NCBI RefSeq assembly: GCF_025998815.1 | Contig: NZ_AP026678.1 | Coordinates: forward strand, 1,488,001 to 1,552,000 | DNA length: 64,000 nucleotides | Direction of reading: 5' to 3' | Source of the DNA: Ignavibacterium sp. | GTDB lineage: Bacteria; Bacteroidota; Ignavibacteria; Ignavibacteriales; Ignavibacteriaceae | Shown here: positions 20,245-28,710 of the stretch, one piece after another | How positions within the stretch are numbered: position 1 is the first letter of the stretch | Layout of the letters: each line of letters opens with the position of its first letter | Translations under genes and position numbers: made by a program | Notes under the pieces: generated by a model | Told to the model about the DNA's origin: nothing | What the model saw: only the letters and a program-made list of their open reading frames with translations | Databases searched by the model: none

Positions 20245-20684
20245 CTTTTACTACTCTTTCTTCTGGTTGTGGTTTTGGTTTTTGTGGTTGAAGTTTCTTT
20301 AATCTTAACTTCCTTTTGTGGTTCATCTTTTTTAAGTGCAGGATCTTCAACAATCCAGCTTGGTGCATCACCCCAAAGTTTTTCAAGATTATAAAACTCT
20401 CTGGCTTCTTTTCGAAAGACATGAACAACAACATCAACATAATCAAGCAAAACCCATTGCAGTGCTGTGTAACCTTCTTTGTGCCAGCATTTTATACCTT
20501 CATCACGAAGCTTATCATCAATTTCATCTGCAATTGCTTTAACCTGAGTATCTGAGTCCGCCGAGCATATTACAAAATAATCAGCAAATGAAGCGAGGTT
20601 TTTTAAATCAATAATCTTAACATCATAACCTTTTTTATTAAAAACGAGATTAGCAATTTTTTCTGCGAATACTTTTGAATCCAA
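20241..20684 (-). CDS. rsfS: Ribosomal silencing factor RsfS
   Basis: RsfS (YbeB/Iojap) binds ribosomal protein L14 on the 50S subunit and blocks subunit joining under starvation. The core signature is present: LASFADYFVICSADSDTQ, KCWHKEGY, WVLLDYVDVVVHVF and REFYNLEKLWGDAP. A Lys/Thr-rich tail of about 30 residues extends the usual ~115-residue core. The start is TTG at 20684 with AAGGAG five bases upstream. It follows the LytR_C gene with a 9-nt gap. Confidence 0.96.
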   Translation of the reverse strand: MDSKVFAEKIANLVFNKKGYDVKIIDLKNLASFADYFVICSADSDTQVKAIADEIDDKLRDEGIKCWHKEGYTALQWVLLDYVDVVVHVFRKEAREFYNLEKLWGDAPSWIVEDPALKKDEPQKEVKIKETSTTKTKTTTRRKSSKS

Positions 20685-20693
20685 GTTTTCTCC

Positions 20694-21167
20694 TTAATGA
20701 TTTAATAAATTGTTAAAATCTTTTCCAATGACTAATGTAACATCCAGATAATAATTTTTATTGAACTGCTGAATTACATTCGATTTCGGAATTCCGATTG
20801 AGTCAGCTAATGAATAAGCATAATCTTTATTACCAACCCTATCAATTACAAATGAGTTATCAATATCGAATGAAGCGAAGTTCCCGGTCTTAACAACATC
20901 AAATTTTTTCGAGCGAAGCAAATCAGTGAACTTGTCGGCAAGTCCTGCAGTGCCACATGCATTAAGAACTTCAACCTGAATGATATGAGAAGTTTTATTT
21001 GCCGGTTGTTTTTCTTTTTCAAAAAGCGGAAGAATTTTTGTTATAATTACTATTAACAATGTAACCGATACTGCGGCGAGAAGCAGATTAATTACTGCGA
21101 GGAATTTTTGTTGCTGACGGGATTTCTTACTTGTATTAAATACTTCCTGATTGTCGATGTTATTCAC
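20694..21167 (-). CDS. LytR C-terminal domain (LytR_C) membrane protein
   Basis: The 157-residue protein has a basic N-terminus, one membrane segment (about residues 23-46) and an extracytoplasmic LytR_C domain with the VEVLNACGTAGLADKFTDLL motif near residue 67. The LytR-CpsA-Psr catalytic domain is absent, so it is a stand-alone LytR_C protein. Such genes often sit next to rsfS, as here. The start is GTG at 21167, seven nt after the previous stop; an AAGAG stretch abuts it, so the start is somewhat uncertain. Confidence 0.82.
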   Translation of the reverse strand: MNNIDNQEVFNTSKKSRQQQKFLAVINLLLAAVSVTLLIVIITKILPLFEKEKQPANKTSHIIQVEVLNACGTAGLADKFTDLLRSKKFDVVKTGNFASFDIDNSFVIDRVGNKDYAYSLADSIGIPKSNVIQQFNKNYYLDVTLVIGKDFNNLLNH

Positions 21168-21174
21168 CTCTTAA

Positions 21175-21666
21175 TTAAAATCCGGAAAAGTAATCATTAT
21201 AGAAAGGGTTATAATAATAATTTCTGTATCCATTATAAGGATTATTAAATAAATAAGGCATACTTCTGTATTGCAAAGTAATGTAAACATCATTCCAAGG
21301 TCTATAATTAACCGCTGCACGACTGATATATAATCCGTTTATACTGCTCTGAAAATCTTTTCCAAAAGTGCTGTAAGGTGAGTTCACAATGCTTGCATCA
21401 AGTTGAACATTTAGATTATCACTGAATTTGTACATCATACTATTTGTATAAACACCGAGTGCAATTCCTTGTCCAGCAAATGCAGAATAAGACATACTGA
21501 ATGAATGCTTCATTGAGAAGTTTTCGCTGTTAAGAAAATCAAAAAGAAAATTTGATGATTTATTATAAATCCCATCTCTCGGAGTTTCTGTAGGAAATCC
21601 GCTATCTTTAAATTGAGCAAATGATAAAGATGAAACTAAACTCATTATAATTAAAAACTTTTTCAT
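21175..21666 (-). CDS. Secreted protein of unknown function, beta-rich
   Basis: I do not recognise this 163-residue protein by family. It has a clear Sec signal peptide (residues about 1-17, ending SLSFAQF). The mature part alternates aromatic and polar residues, and its last 25 residues are rich in Tyr and Asn (repeated YNPF/YNGY/YYN). This looks like an outer-membrane or periplasmic beta-structured protein. It begins the minus-strand group leading into the LytR_C protein, rsfS and argS, and is divergent from the trp operon. Confidence 0.72.
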   Translation of the reverse strand: MKKFLIIMSLVSSLSFAQFKDSGFPTETPRDGIYNKSSNFLFDFLNSENFSMKHSFSMSYSAFAGQGIALGVYTNSMMYKFSDNLNVQLDASIVNSPYSTFGKDFQSSINGLYISRAAVNYRPWNDVYITLQYRSMPYLFNNPYNGYRNYYYNPFYNDYFSGF

Positions 21667-21836
21667 ATTCTTCTCATTCTTTTTTTGAATTTTAATGCTT
21701 TATTAATCCAAAATCAACCGATTACTTTTTCAACTTAAAATATAAAACTTGTCATAACTGCTGTTCAAATATAATCAAGCTGATGACTTTACTTCAACAA
21801 TCTGAAAATTTAGACGAAGAATTATTGATTTAGTTA

Positions 21837-21866
21837 TTGACAATTAAAAATTCTTTTATAGATTTG
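21837..21866 (+). promoter_or_regulatory. Candidate trp operon promoter
   Basis: TTGACA at 21837-21842 is followed, 16 nt later, by TAGATTTG at 21859-21866. The second element matches the Bacteroidota -7 consensus TAnnTTTG, and the TTG lies 19 nt upstream of it, as in that promoter class. Transcription would start around 21872, only about eight nt before the leader peptide ATG. This is a sequence match only. Confidence 0.5.
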
Positions 21867-21879
21867 CACAGAAAATTTT

Positions 21880-21957
21880 ATGAAACACTTTACTGAGTCA
21901 TATCGTTATTATTTCAATTCACCAATTATCAATTGGTGGTGGTGGAATTCTGTGTAA
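21880..21957 (+). CDS. trpL: trp operon leader peptide with four tandem Trp codons
   Basis: A 25-codon reading frame runs from ATG 21880 to TAA 21955-21957. It reads MKHFTESYRYYF, then NSPIIN, four consecutive Trp codons (TGG at 21934-21945), and NSV. Four Trp in 25 residues, just upstream of trpE and of a perfect terminator hairpin, is the hallmark of a ribosome-stalling attenuation leader peptide. It has no clear Shine-Dalgarno, as is also true of trpE. The peptide has no expected function beyond sensing charged tRNA-Trp. The call rests on direct reading of the sequence. Confidence 0.92.
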   Translation: MKHFTESYRYYFNSPIINWWWWNSV

Positions 21958-21971
21958 CGATATAACTCAGT
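21892..21971 (+). promoter_or_regulatory. trp attenuator stem 1:2 (pause/protector hairpin)
   Basis: Bases 21892-21908 pair with 21955-21971 at 16 of 17 positions (one C-A mismatch). The first arm lies in the leader peptide coding region and the second includes its stop codon. Formation sequesters CTCAGT (21966-21971), which the antiterminator needs, so this stem would favour termination when the leader is not translated. Confidence 0.8.
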
Positions 21972-22015
21972 GAATTGAGAACTAATAAGTTTGTAAAACC
22001 CTTCTCAGCACTGAG
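21966..22015 (+). promoter_or_regulatory. trp antiterminator stem 2:3
   Basis: CTCAGTG (21966-21972) pairs with CACTGAG (22009-22015), and TTGAGAA (21975-21981) pairs with TTCTCAG (22002-22008) with one G-U pair; only AA (21973-21974) bulges. This 14-bp structure uses the whole ascending arm of the terminator from 22002 on, plus its loop, so it excludes the terminator. It should form when a ribosome stalls on the Trp codons. Confidence 0.82.
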
Positions 22016-22026
22016 AAGGGTTTTTT
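21995..22026 (+). terminator. trp attenuator terminator
   Basis: The arms AAAACCCTTCTCAG (21995-22008) and CTGAGAAGGGTTTT (22011-22024) are perfectly complementary, separated by CA, and the second arm runs into six T residues (22021-22026). It lies 34 nt before the trpE ATG, so it would stop transcription before the operon when Trp is plentiful. Confidence 0.93.
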
Positions 22027-22059
22027 GTTATGTAATAAAAATTTCTGAATTAAAATTTT

Positions 22060-23535
22060 ATGGAATTAAAAAGATTTAAGGAGCTTTCTGAAAATTTTAA
22101 TCTCATTCCGGTTTACGAGATTATAACCGCAGATTTACTTACACCGGTTCTGGCTTATGCAAAACTTCGTCAGAGTGGAAAGCAAAGTTTCCTGCTTGAA
22201 TCCGTTCAGGGTTCATTGAATATGGCAAGATATTCTTTCATTGGAATTAATCCTGAGAAAATCATTCTTAACAGAAAAAATGTTGTGACCGAAATAAAAT
22301 ATGGAAATTCACAAGAACATTATGAAAATATTTTTGACAGATTGAAAAAAGAAACAGAGAACATCAGGCAAGTACATCTTCCTGAATTACCAGAATTCAC
22401 TGGCGGTTTGGTTGGATTCTTAGGTTATGAAAATATTTCACTGATAGAACCTGTTGTTGAATTTAAGTATGAATCTCAGTTCGGTTACGATTCAAACTTT
22501 GGTCTGTATAAAACTATCATAGCCTTCGATCACTATAAACACCAGATAATTCTTATCAATAATACCTATGTAAATAATGATTCAAATCCAGATGAGCTTT
22601 ATTTTCAATCTAAGGAAACCCTTTCTGAGCTGAAAAAAATATTACTCAATAGTACTGTGAAAATTGGGAAATTCAGACTCAAGGATAATTCAGAGCAATA
22701 TTTCGATAAGCAAAAATTTTACGACCTTGTAGAAAAATGTAAAGAAGAAATTCGTGCTGGAGAAATATTTCAGATAGTTCTCTCAAAAAGATTTTCAAGT
22801 GAGTTCAATGGTGATTTAATAAATGTTTACCGTGCTTTGAGAATAATCAATCCTTCACCTTATATGTATTTTTTAGAAAATGAAGACGGATTTTCAGTGC
22901 TTGGTACTTCGCCTGAGGATTTACTTCGCATAAAAAACAGAAAAGCAACTGTTCTTCCGATTGCAGGAACAAGAAGAAGAGGAAAAGATGAATCTGAAGA
23001 TATTCAATTAGAAAAAAATTTATTGAACGATCCCAAAGAACTTGCTGAGCATACGATGTTAGTTGATTTGGGACGGAATGATCTTGGTCGTGTTTGCAAA
23101 TATGGAACTGTAAATGTTTCAGAGTTTATGAAAATACAACGCTACTCACATGTAATGCATATTGTTTCAAAAGTCGAAGGTGATTTGAGAGATGATGTTC
23201 ATCCGATTGATGCATTAAAATCATGTTTCCCTGCCGGAACAGTAAGCGGAGCGCCAAAAATCCGTGCAATGCAACTCATAAGCAAATTTGAAAATGAAGA
23301 AAGAAATATTTATGCAGGAGCTGTTGGATACATCGATTTCTCCGGTAATCTCGATATGTGTATCGCAATCAGAACCTTGTTTGCAAATGGAAATACAATT
23401 TACTGGCAGGCAGGTGCCGGAATTGTTGCCGACAGCGTTCCGGAAAAAGAAGCGCTTGAAATAAATAATAAATCAGCAGTAATGTTAAACGCATTAAAAT
23501 ATGCAGAGGTAATTGATGAAAATTCTGGTAATTGA
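22060..23535 (+). CDS. trpE: Anthranilate synthase component I
   Basis: TrpE converts chorismate to anthranilate using ammonia delivered by TrpG. Typical motifs are the LLES box near residue 46 (part of the Trp feedback site), the catalytic region FQIVLSKRF near residue 240, PSPYMYFL, GTSPEDLL, LPIAGTRRRG and the C-terminal FPAGTVSGAPKIRAM. 491 residues is standard. It has no obvious Shine-Dalgarno. It overlaps trpG by 20 nt and is controlled by the leader and attenuator just upstream. Confidence 0.97.
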   Translation: MELKRFKELSENFNLIPVYEIITADLLTPVLAYAKLRQSGKQSFLLESVQGSLNMARYSFIGINPEKIILNRKNVVTEIKYGNSQEHYENIFDRLKKETENIRQVHLPELPEFTGGLVGFLGYENISLIEPVVEFKYESQFGYDSNFGLYKTIIAFDHYKHQIILINNTYVNNDSNPDELYFQSKETLSELKKILLNSTVKIGKFRLKDNSEQYFDKQKFYDLVEKCKEEIRAGEIFQIVLSKRFSSEFNGDLINVYRALRIINPSPYMYFLENEDGFSVLGTSPEDLLRIKNRKATVLPIAGTRRRGKDESEDIQLEKNLLNDPKELAEHTMLVDLGRNDLGRVCKYGTVNVSEFMKIQRYSHVMHIVSKVEGDLRDDVHPIDALKSCFPAGTVSGAPKIRAMQLISKFENEERNIYAGAVGYIDFSGNLDMCIAIRTLFANGNTIYWQAGAGIVADSVPEKEALEINNKSAVMLNALKYAEVIDENSGN

Positions 23536-24085
23536 TAATTACGATTCATTCACATACAATCTTGTTCAACTGCTTGGAAGTTTTGATTGTGAGATTATAG
23601 TCAAAAGAAATGATGAAACAGATGTGAATGAAATAAAAAAAATTAATCCGGATAAAATTCTTATTTCTCCGGGACCGGGTAAACCTGAAGATTCAAAAAT
23701 TTCACTTGATGCAATTAAAAACTTTGGAAAAGAAATTCCGGTGCTTGGAGTTTGTCTGGGTCATCAGGCAATAGGAATTTGCTTTGGTGGAAAAGTGATT
23801 CGTGCTTCAAAGCTAATGCACGGAAAAACCAGTAAAATAAAACACAACGGTAAAGGTGTATTCAAATCACTTCCGCAAAATTTTGTCGCAACAAGATATC
23901 ATTCGCTTATTGTTGATAAAAAAACTTTACCTGAATGTCTGGAAATTACAGCAACTTCTGATGACGGAATGATAATGGGAATAAGACATAAAACTTATCC
24001 TGTCGAAGGAATACAATTTCATCCTGAATCGATTCTGACGACTGAAGGAAAAAACCTGATTAAAAACTGGTTGGAGGCAATATGA
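23516..24085 (+). CDS. trpG: Anthranilate synthase component II (glutamine amidotransferase)
   Basis: TrpG is the class I glutamine amidotransferase partner of TrpE. The N-terminal IDNYDSFTYNL, the nucleophile cysteine motif GVCLGHQAIG near residue 77, and the catalytic His-Glu in GIQFHPESILT near residue 168 are all present. The ATG at 23516 lies inside the trpE end; a TTG three bases earlier is possible but less likely. It may also serve para-aminobenzoate synthesis, as no separate pabA is in the window. Confidence 0.96.
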   Translation: MKILVIDNYDSFTYNLVQLLGSFDCEIIVKRNDETDVNEIKKINPDKILISPGPGKPEDSKISLDAIKNFGKEIPVLGVCLGHQAIGICFGGKVIRASKLMHGKTSKIKHNGKGVFKSLPQNFVATRYHSLIVDKKTLPECLEITATSDDGMIMGIRHKTYPVEGIQFHPESILTTEGKNLIKNWLEAI

Positions 24086-25095
24086 AACAGGTAATCGAAA
24101 AACTACTTGAAGATTCACACCTTTCATTTGATGAAGCATACAATGTTATGACTTCAATTATGGAAGGAAAAGCTACTCCTGTAATCATTTCATCTTTCCT
24201 TACTGCGATGAAAGCAAAAGGTGAAACCGCAGAAGAGATTGCAGGATTTGCCAAGGCAATGCGTGAGCATAGCATAAAAATTAAATGTGAAAATCCGGAT
24301 GTAATTGATGTATGCGGAACAGGTGGAGATAATTCCGGAAGTTTTAATATTTCAACTGCTACGGCTTTTGTTGTTGCAGCATGTGGAGTTCCGGTTGCAA
24401 AACATGGTAATCGTTCAATCAGCAGTAACTCAGGCAGTGCAGATGTTCTTAAACAACTTGGTGTTAATATAAATATGTCACCACAAACAGCAGAAAAAGC
24501 ATTGAATGAAGTTGGAATAACATTTTTGTTCGCGCCCGTTTATCATCCCGCAATGAAATTTGCTGCACCAGTCAGACAGGAATTAAAAATCCGGACCGTA
24601 TTTAATATTCTTGGTCCTTTGACAAATCCTGTTTCATTAAAAAGACAAATGATTGGAACATTCAACAATGAAACTGCAAAACTACTTTGTGAAGCAGCTT
24701 CACATCTGAACTATGAAAGTCTTTCGGTTATCTGTAATAATAATCAGTATGATGAAATTTTTCTCGAATATGAAACGAATGTATTTGAGCTAAATAACCA
24801 GAAAGAAATTATTAATTACAAACTGAATCATAATGATTTTAACTATGAACAAGTAAGTAAAGAAAATCTTAAAGGTGGAACACCTGAAGAAAATGCCAGA
24901 TTGATGCTGGATATTTTTAAAAATCATAAAAAGAACGGAGCATTTCACACTGTTTGTGCAAATGCAGCTTTGGCTTTGAAAATTTCAGGAAAGTATTCTT
25001 CCCTTTCTGAGGCAGCAATTGCTGCAGAAGAAGCTATTCTAAGTAACAGAGCTTATGAAAAGCTTGAACAATTAATTCAAATCTCAAATAGTTGA
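24082..25095 (+). CDS. trpD: Anthranilate phosphoribosyltransferase
   Basis: TrpD transfers phosphoribose from PRPP to anthranilate. The PRPP-binding glycine-rich motif VCGTGGDNSGSFNIST lies near residue 77, followed by KHGNRSISSNSGSAD and the anthranilate-pocket segment FNILGPLTNP. 337 residues is typical. Its ATG overlaps the trpG stop (ATGA), giving translational coupling inside the attenuated operon. Confidence 0.97.
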   Translation: MKQVIEKLLEDSHLSFDEAYNVMTSIMEGKATPVIISSFLTAMKAKGETAEEIAGFAKAMREHSIKIKCENPDVIDVCGTGGDNSGSFNISTATAFVVAACGVPVAKHGNRSISSNSGSADVLKQLGVNINMSPQTAEKALNEVGITFLFAPVYHPAMKFAAPVRQELKIRTVFNILGPLTNPVSLKRQMIGTFNNETAKLLCEAASHLNYESLSVICNNNQYDEIFLEYETNVFELNNQKEIINYKLNHNDFNYEQVSKENLKGGTPEENARLMLDIFKNHKKNGAFHTVCANAALALKISGKYSSLSEAAIAAEEAILSNRAYEKLEQLIQISNS

Positions 25096-25098
25096 TAT

Positions 25099-25893
25099 AT
25101 GAATATTCTTGAAGAAATTGTCGAAGTTAAAAAAGAAGAAGTAAAAAATCTTAAAAAGAAATATTCTTTTAACTCATTTAACTCAATGGAATATTTTTAT
25201 AGTCAAACGAGAAGTTTGAAAAAAGTTTTATCTAATCAAAAGAAAATTTCAATCATTGCTGAAGTAAAAAAAGCAAGTCCATCAAAAGGCATAATACAAA
25301 ATAATTTCAATCATATCAGAATTGCAGAAACATATCAATCAGCCGGTGCTGATGCAATATCAGTTCTTACCGATGAAAAATTTTTTCAGGGACATATAAA
25401 TTTTCTCACTGATATCAGAAAACAAACAAACATTCCCTTACTCAGAAAAGATTTTCTGATAGATGAATATCAAATTTTTGAAGCTAAAGCATTCGGTGCT
25501 GATGCTATTCTTTTAATCAGCGAAATTCTTTCTGCAAATCAGATAAAAGATTTAACTGATTGCGCAAAAGAAAATAATCTTGATGTATTACTCGAACTTC
25601 ACTCTGAAAATGAAATCATAAAGATTGATTTTAACAGAAATGATTTAATTGGAATTAACAACCGTGATTTGAAAACATTTGAAGTTGATTTGACAACAAC
25701 TGAAAAAGTTCTTAAGAAAATTGATAAAAAAATTATTTCTGTTTCTGAAAGTGGAATCAGTAAAAGAAATGACATCGAATACCTTAAATCAATTAATGTT
25801 AACGCAATTCTTGTAGGAGAACATTTTATGCGCTCAGAAAATCCTGCTGACGAACTCAAACAATTCACTGAATGGTGCAATTATGAAAATTAA
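25099..25893 (+). CDS. trpC: Indole-3-glycerol phosphate synthase
   Basis: TrpC closes the indole ring on carboxyphenylaminodeoxyribulose phosphate. It is a TIM barrel with the signature IAEVKKASPSKG near residue 53, LRKDFLIDEYQIFEAK, LLELHSENE, GINNRDLKTFEVD and the C-terminal phosphate site SESGISKRNDI...VNAILVGEHFM. 264 residues, not fused to TrpF, which follows as a separate gene overlapping by 11 nt. Confidence 0.97.
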   Translation: MNILEEIVEVKKEEVKNLKKKYSFNSFNSMEYFYSQTRSLKKVLSNQKKISIIAEVKKASPSKGIIQNNFNHIRIAETYQSAGADAISVLTDEKFFQGHINFLTDIRKQTNIPLLRKDFLIDEYQIFEAKAFGADAILLISEILSANQIKDLTDCAKENNLDVLLELHSENEIIKIDFNRNDLIGINNRDLKTFEVDLTTTEKVLKKIDKKIISVSESGISKRNDIEYLKSINVNAILVGEHFMRSENPADELKQFTEWCNYEN

Positions 25894-26530
25894 AGTCTGT
25901 GGAATAACAAATCTTGCTGATGCTTTGCTTTGTGAAAGTCTTGGTGCTGATGCACTCGGGTTTATTTTTTATGCAGGAAGCAAAAGACAAATTATGCCCG
26001 ATGAAGCATCTGAAATAGTTAAACACTTAAATCCCTTTACCGTTAAAGTCGGAGTATTCGTTGATGAAAATCCGGTTCTGATTAATGACATAGTTAGAAC
26101 TGTTGGTTTGAGCATGGTTCAATTGCACGGTGGAGAAACACCTGAGGATATTAGCTTAATAAATTCGCCAGTTATTAAAGCATTTCGTGTTGATAGTAAA
26201 TTTGATTTTTCAGTGCTTGAATTTTATTCAAACTCTTTCATACTACTTGACTCATTTGACAAAGAAGAATTGGGTGGAACGGGAAAATCTTTTGATTGGT
26301 CAGTAATTCCTGACAAATTAAAATCAAAAATTATTTTGGCAGGTGGAATAAGTTCAGAAAATATTGAAGAAGTCTTTAAGCAAGTAAATCCAAAAGCAAT
26401 TGATATATCTTCTTCGCTTGAAGAATATCCGGGTAAAAAGAATAAAGAAAAAGTAATTCAGTTTTTTAATAAAATTAATTCTTTAAGGAGAAATTATGCT
26501 GATAATGATGAGCTTAAACTCACCTCGTGA
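25883..26530 (+). CDS. trpF: Phosphoribosylanthranilate isomerase
   Basis: TrpF performs the Amadori rearrangement that precedes the TrpC reaction. The catalytic cysteine motif KVCGITNLADA is at the N-terminus, followed by GFIFYAGSKRQI, VQLHGGETPED, the aspartate-bearing LLDSFD, and the phosphate-binding LAGGISSENIEE and IDISSSLEEYPGKK. 215 residues is normal. Its 3' end overlaps the DAHP synthase gene by 35 nt, which places that gene's ribosome site inside trpF. Confidence 0.96.
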   Translation: MKIKVCGITNLADALLCESLGADALGFIFYAGSKRQIMPDEASEIVKHLNPFTVKVGVFVDENPVLINDIVRTVGLSMVQLHGGETPEDISLINSPVIKAFRVDSKFDFSVLEFYSNSFILLDSFDKEELGGTGKSFDWSVIPDKLKSKIILAGGISSENIEEVFKQVNPKAIDISSSLEEYPGKKNKEKVIQFFNKINSLRRNYADNDELKLTS

Positions 26531-27524
26531 GCATATTGATAAAGTAAAAAACAAAATCATCGAACACGGCTGCACGCCACATGAAATTCCTGGCTCGGAA
26601 AAACTGGCAATTGGAATTACAGGACCATCGTCAACTTTAACAATTGAAGATTTCCTTACATTAGATTCAGTTGAAGAAGTTGTGCGCGTTTCAAAACCTT
26701 ACAAACTTGTAAGCAGAGAGATGAAGCGTGAAAGCACTATTATTGATGTTGGTGGAATAAAAATCGGCAATACTAATCTTGCTGTAATTGCCGGACCGTG
26801 CTCTGTAGAAAGTCGTGAACAGATTTTTGATATTGCATCCGAGCTGAAAGAGATGGGAATAAAATTACTTCGTGCAGGAGCTTATAAACCAAGAACAAGT
26901 CCTTATGCATTTCAGGGATTGAAAGAAAAAGGTTTGGAATATCTTGCAGAAGTAAAAGAAAAACTCGGAATGAAAATAGTTACCGAAGTAAAGGATACTG
27001 AAACTCTTCCGCTTATTTCACAAGTGGCTGATGTAATTCAGATTGGTGCAAGAAATATGCAGAACTTCTCTTTGCTTGAAGCCGTTGGTAAAATTGATAA
27101 ACCTGTTTTATTAAAACGCGGACTCGCAGCTACAATTGAAGATTTACTTATGAGCGCTGAATACATTCTATCAAAAGGAAATTATAATGTAATACTTTGC
27201 GAAAGAGGCATTCGAACTTTTGAAACATATACAAGAAACACACTTGATCTTAATGCTGTTCCTGTAGTAAAGAAAAATTCTCACTTACCTATAATTGTTG
27301 ATCCATCTCATGGAATTGGCATTTGGGATAAAGTGAAACCAATGGCAATGGCAGCTGTAGCTGCCGGAGCAGATGGATTGATAATCGAAGTTCACAATCA
27401 TCCTGAAAAAGCTTTGTCAGATGGATATCAATCCCTAACTCCGAAACACTTTAAATCTTTACTTGATAAACTTGTTGAATTAGCTCCCGTAGTAGATAGA
27501 AAACTCGAGTTGCACTATGATTAA
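26496..27524 (+). CDS. aroF: 3-deoxy-7-phosphoheptulonate (DAHP) synthase, type I-beta with N-terminal regulatory domain
   Basis: DAHP synthase condenses phosphoenolpyruvate and erythrose 4-phosphate, the first step of the shikimate pathway. The C-terminal barrel (from about residue 95) carries [51 protein letters not shown] and [11 protein letters not shown]. The first ~70 residues form the ferredoxin-like domain that in Thermotoga-type enzymes mediates feedback inhibition. A perfect AAGGAG (26485-26490) sits five bases before the ATG. Its position between trpF and trpB puts pathway entry under trp attenuation. Confidence 0.95.
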   Translation: MLIMMSLNSPREHIDKVKNKIIEHGCTPHEIPGSEKLAIGITGPSSTLTIEDFLTLDSVEEVVRVSKPYKLVSREMKRESTIIDVGGIKIGNTNLAVIAGPCSVESREQIFDIASELKEMGIKLLRAGAYKPRTSPYAFQGLKEKGLEYLAEVKEKLGMKIVTEVKDTETLPLISQVADVIQIGARNMQNFSLLEAVGKIDKPVLLKRGLAATIEDLLMSAEYILSKGNYNVILCERGIRTFETYTRNTLDLNAVPVVKKNSHLPIIVDPSHGIGIWDKVKPMAMAAVAAGADGLIIEVHNHPEKALSDGYQSLTPKHFKSLLDKLVELAPVVDRKLELHYD

Positions 27525-28710
27525 AACATCTTACAATCAACCTGATTCTAAAGGAAAGTTTGGAAGATTTGGTGGAAAGTTTGTTCCCGAAACTTTAATC
27601 ACACCGCTTCAACAGCTTGAAGAAGCTTATCTGAACTTAAAAGATGATAAGAGTTTTAATGACGAACTGAATTATTTAAATATAGAATTCACAGGCAGAC
27701 CAACTCCTTTGACTTTTGCAGAGCGATTGACAAAACATTTCAGCAAAGCAAAAATTTATCTGAAAAGAGAAGACCTCTGTCATACAGGTGCACACAAAAT
27801 AAATAATGTTTTAGGCCAGATACTTCTTGCAAAATATTTAGGAAAGAAAAGAATCATTGCAGAAACAGGTGCCGGTCAGCACGGAGTTGCAACAGCAACT
27901 GCCTGCGCAAAGTTTGGTCTGCAATGCGTTGTTTATATGGGCGAAACCGACATCGAAAGACAGAAGCCAAATGTTTTCAGAATGAAACTGATGGGCGCTG
28001 AAGTTATTCCCGTTAAATCCGGTAGCAGAACTTTGAAAGATGCAACGAATGAAGCAATAAGAGATTGGGTTACAAATGTTGAGGATACTCATTACATAAT
28101 TGGTTCAGTTGTAGGACCGCATCCTTATCCAATGATTGTGCGTGATTTTCAATCAATAATCGGAAAAGAAACACGCAAACAAATTATTGAAAAAGAAAAT
28201 CGTCTGCCCGATTATCTGCTTGCTTGTGTTGGTGGTGGTAGTAATGCAATCGGAATGTTCTTCACTTTCATTGGAGATGATAAAGTTAAAAAGATTGGAA
28301 TAGAAGCTGCAGGAAAAGGTTTAGACACAGATGAACATTGCGCAACTTTAACTAAAGGTCGTGATGGAATTTTTCAGGGAATGAAAACCTATTTACTTCA
28401 GGACGAAGCTGGTCAGGTGCGTGAAGTTTATTCTATCTCGGCGGGACTTGATTATCCGGGCGTTGGTCCTGAACATAGTTTTCTGAAAGAAGAAAATCTT
28501 GTTGAATATTTTTCAATTACTGATCAGGAAGCGATTGAAGCAGTAAAACTACTTTCTCAAACTGAAGGTATTATTCCCGCGCTCGAAACCGCACATGCAA
28601 TTGCATATCTGAAATATCTTTTACCGCAAACTAATGAAAATGAAATTGTAATTATAAATCTTAGCGGAAGAGGTGATAAAGATTTAAATACTATTATGGA
28701 ATTCTTATGA
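27517..28710 (+). CDS. trpB: Tryptophan synthase beta chain
   Basis: TrpB joins indole and serine with pyridoxal phosphate. The PLP lysine is in [13 protein letters not shown] near residue 90, the substrate loop is [11 protein letters not shown], and the phosphate cup is [12 protein letters not shown] near residue 235. 397 residues, the TrpB1 type that partners TrpA. It starts eight nt inside the end of the DAHP synthase gene and overlaps trpA as ATGA, fitting alpha/beta complex formation. Confidence 0.98.
   Translation: MIKTSYNQPDSKGKFGRFGGKFVPETLITPLQQLEEAYLNLKDDKSFNDELNYLNIEFTGRPTPLTFAERLTKHFSKAKIYLKREDLCHTGAHKINNVLGQILLAKYLGKKRIIAETGAGQHGVATATACAKFGLQCVVYMGETDIERQKPNVFRMKLMGAEVIPVKSGSRTLKDATNEAIRDWVTNVEDTHYIIGSVVGPHPYPMIVRDFQSIIGKETRKQIIEKENRLPDYLLACVGGGSNAIGMFFTFIGDDKVKKIGIEAAGKGLDTDEHCATLTKGRDGIFQGMKTYLLQDEAGQVREVYSISAGLDYPGVGPEHSFLKEENLVEYFSITDQEAIEAVKLLSQTEGIIPALETAHAIAYLKYLLPQTNENEIVIINLSGRGDKDLNTIMEFL

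Noticed and set aside
21958-22059. TRAP- or T-box-type control of trp
   Set aside because: There is no series of GAG/UAG triplets and no T-box sequence, while a Trp-codon leader with exclusive stems explains the region.
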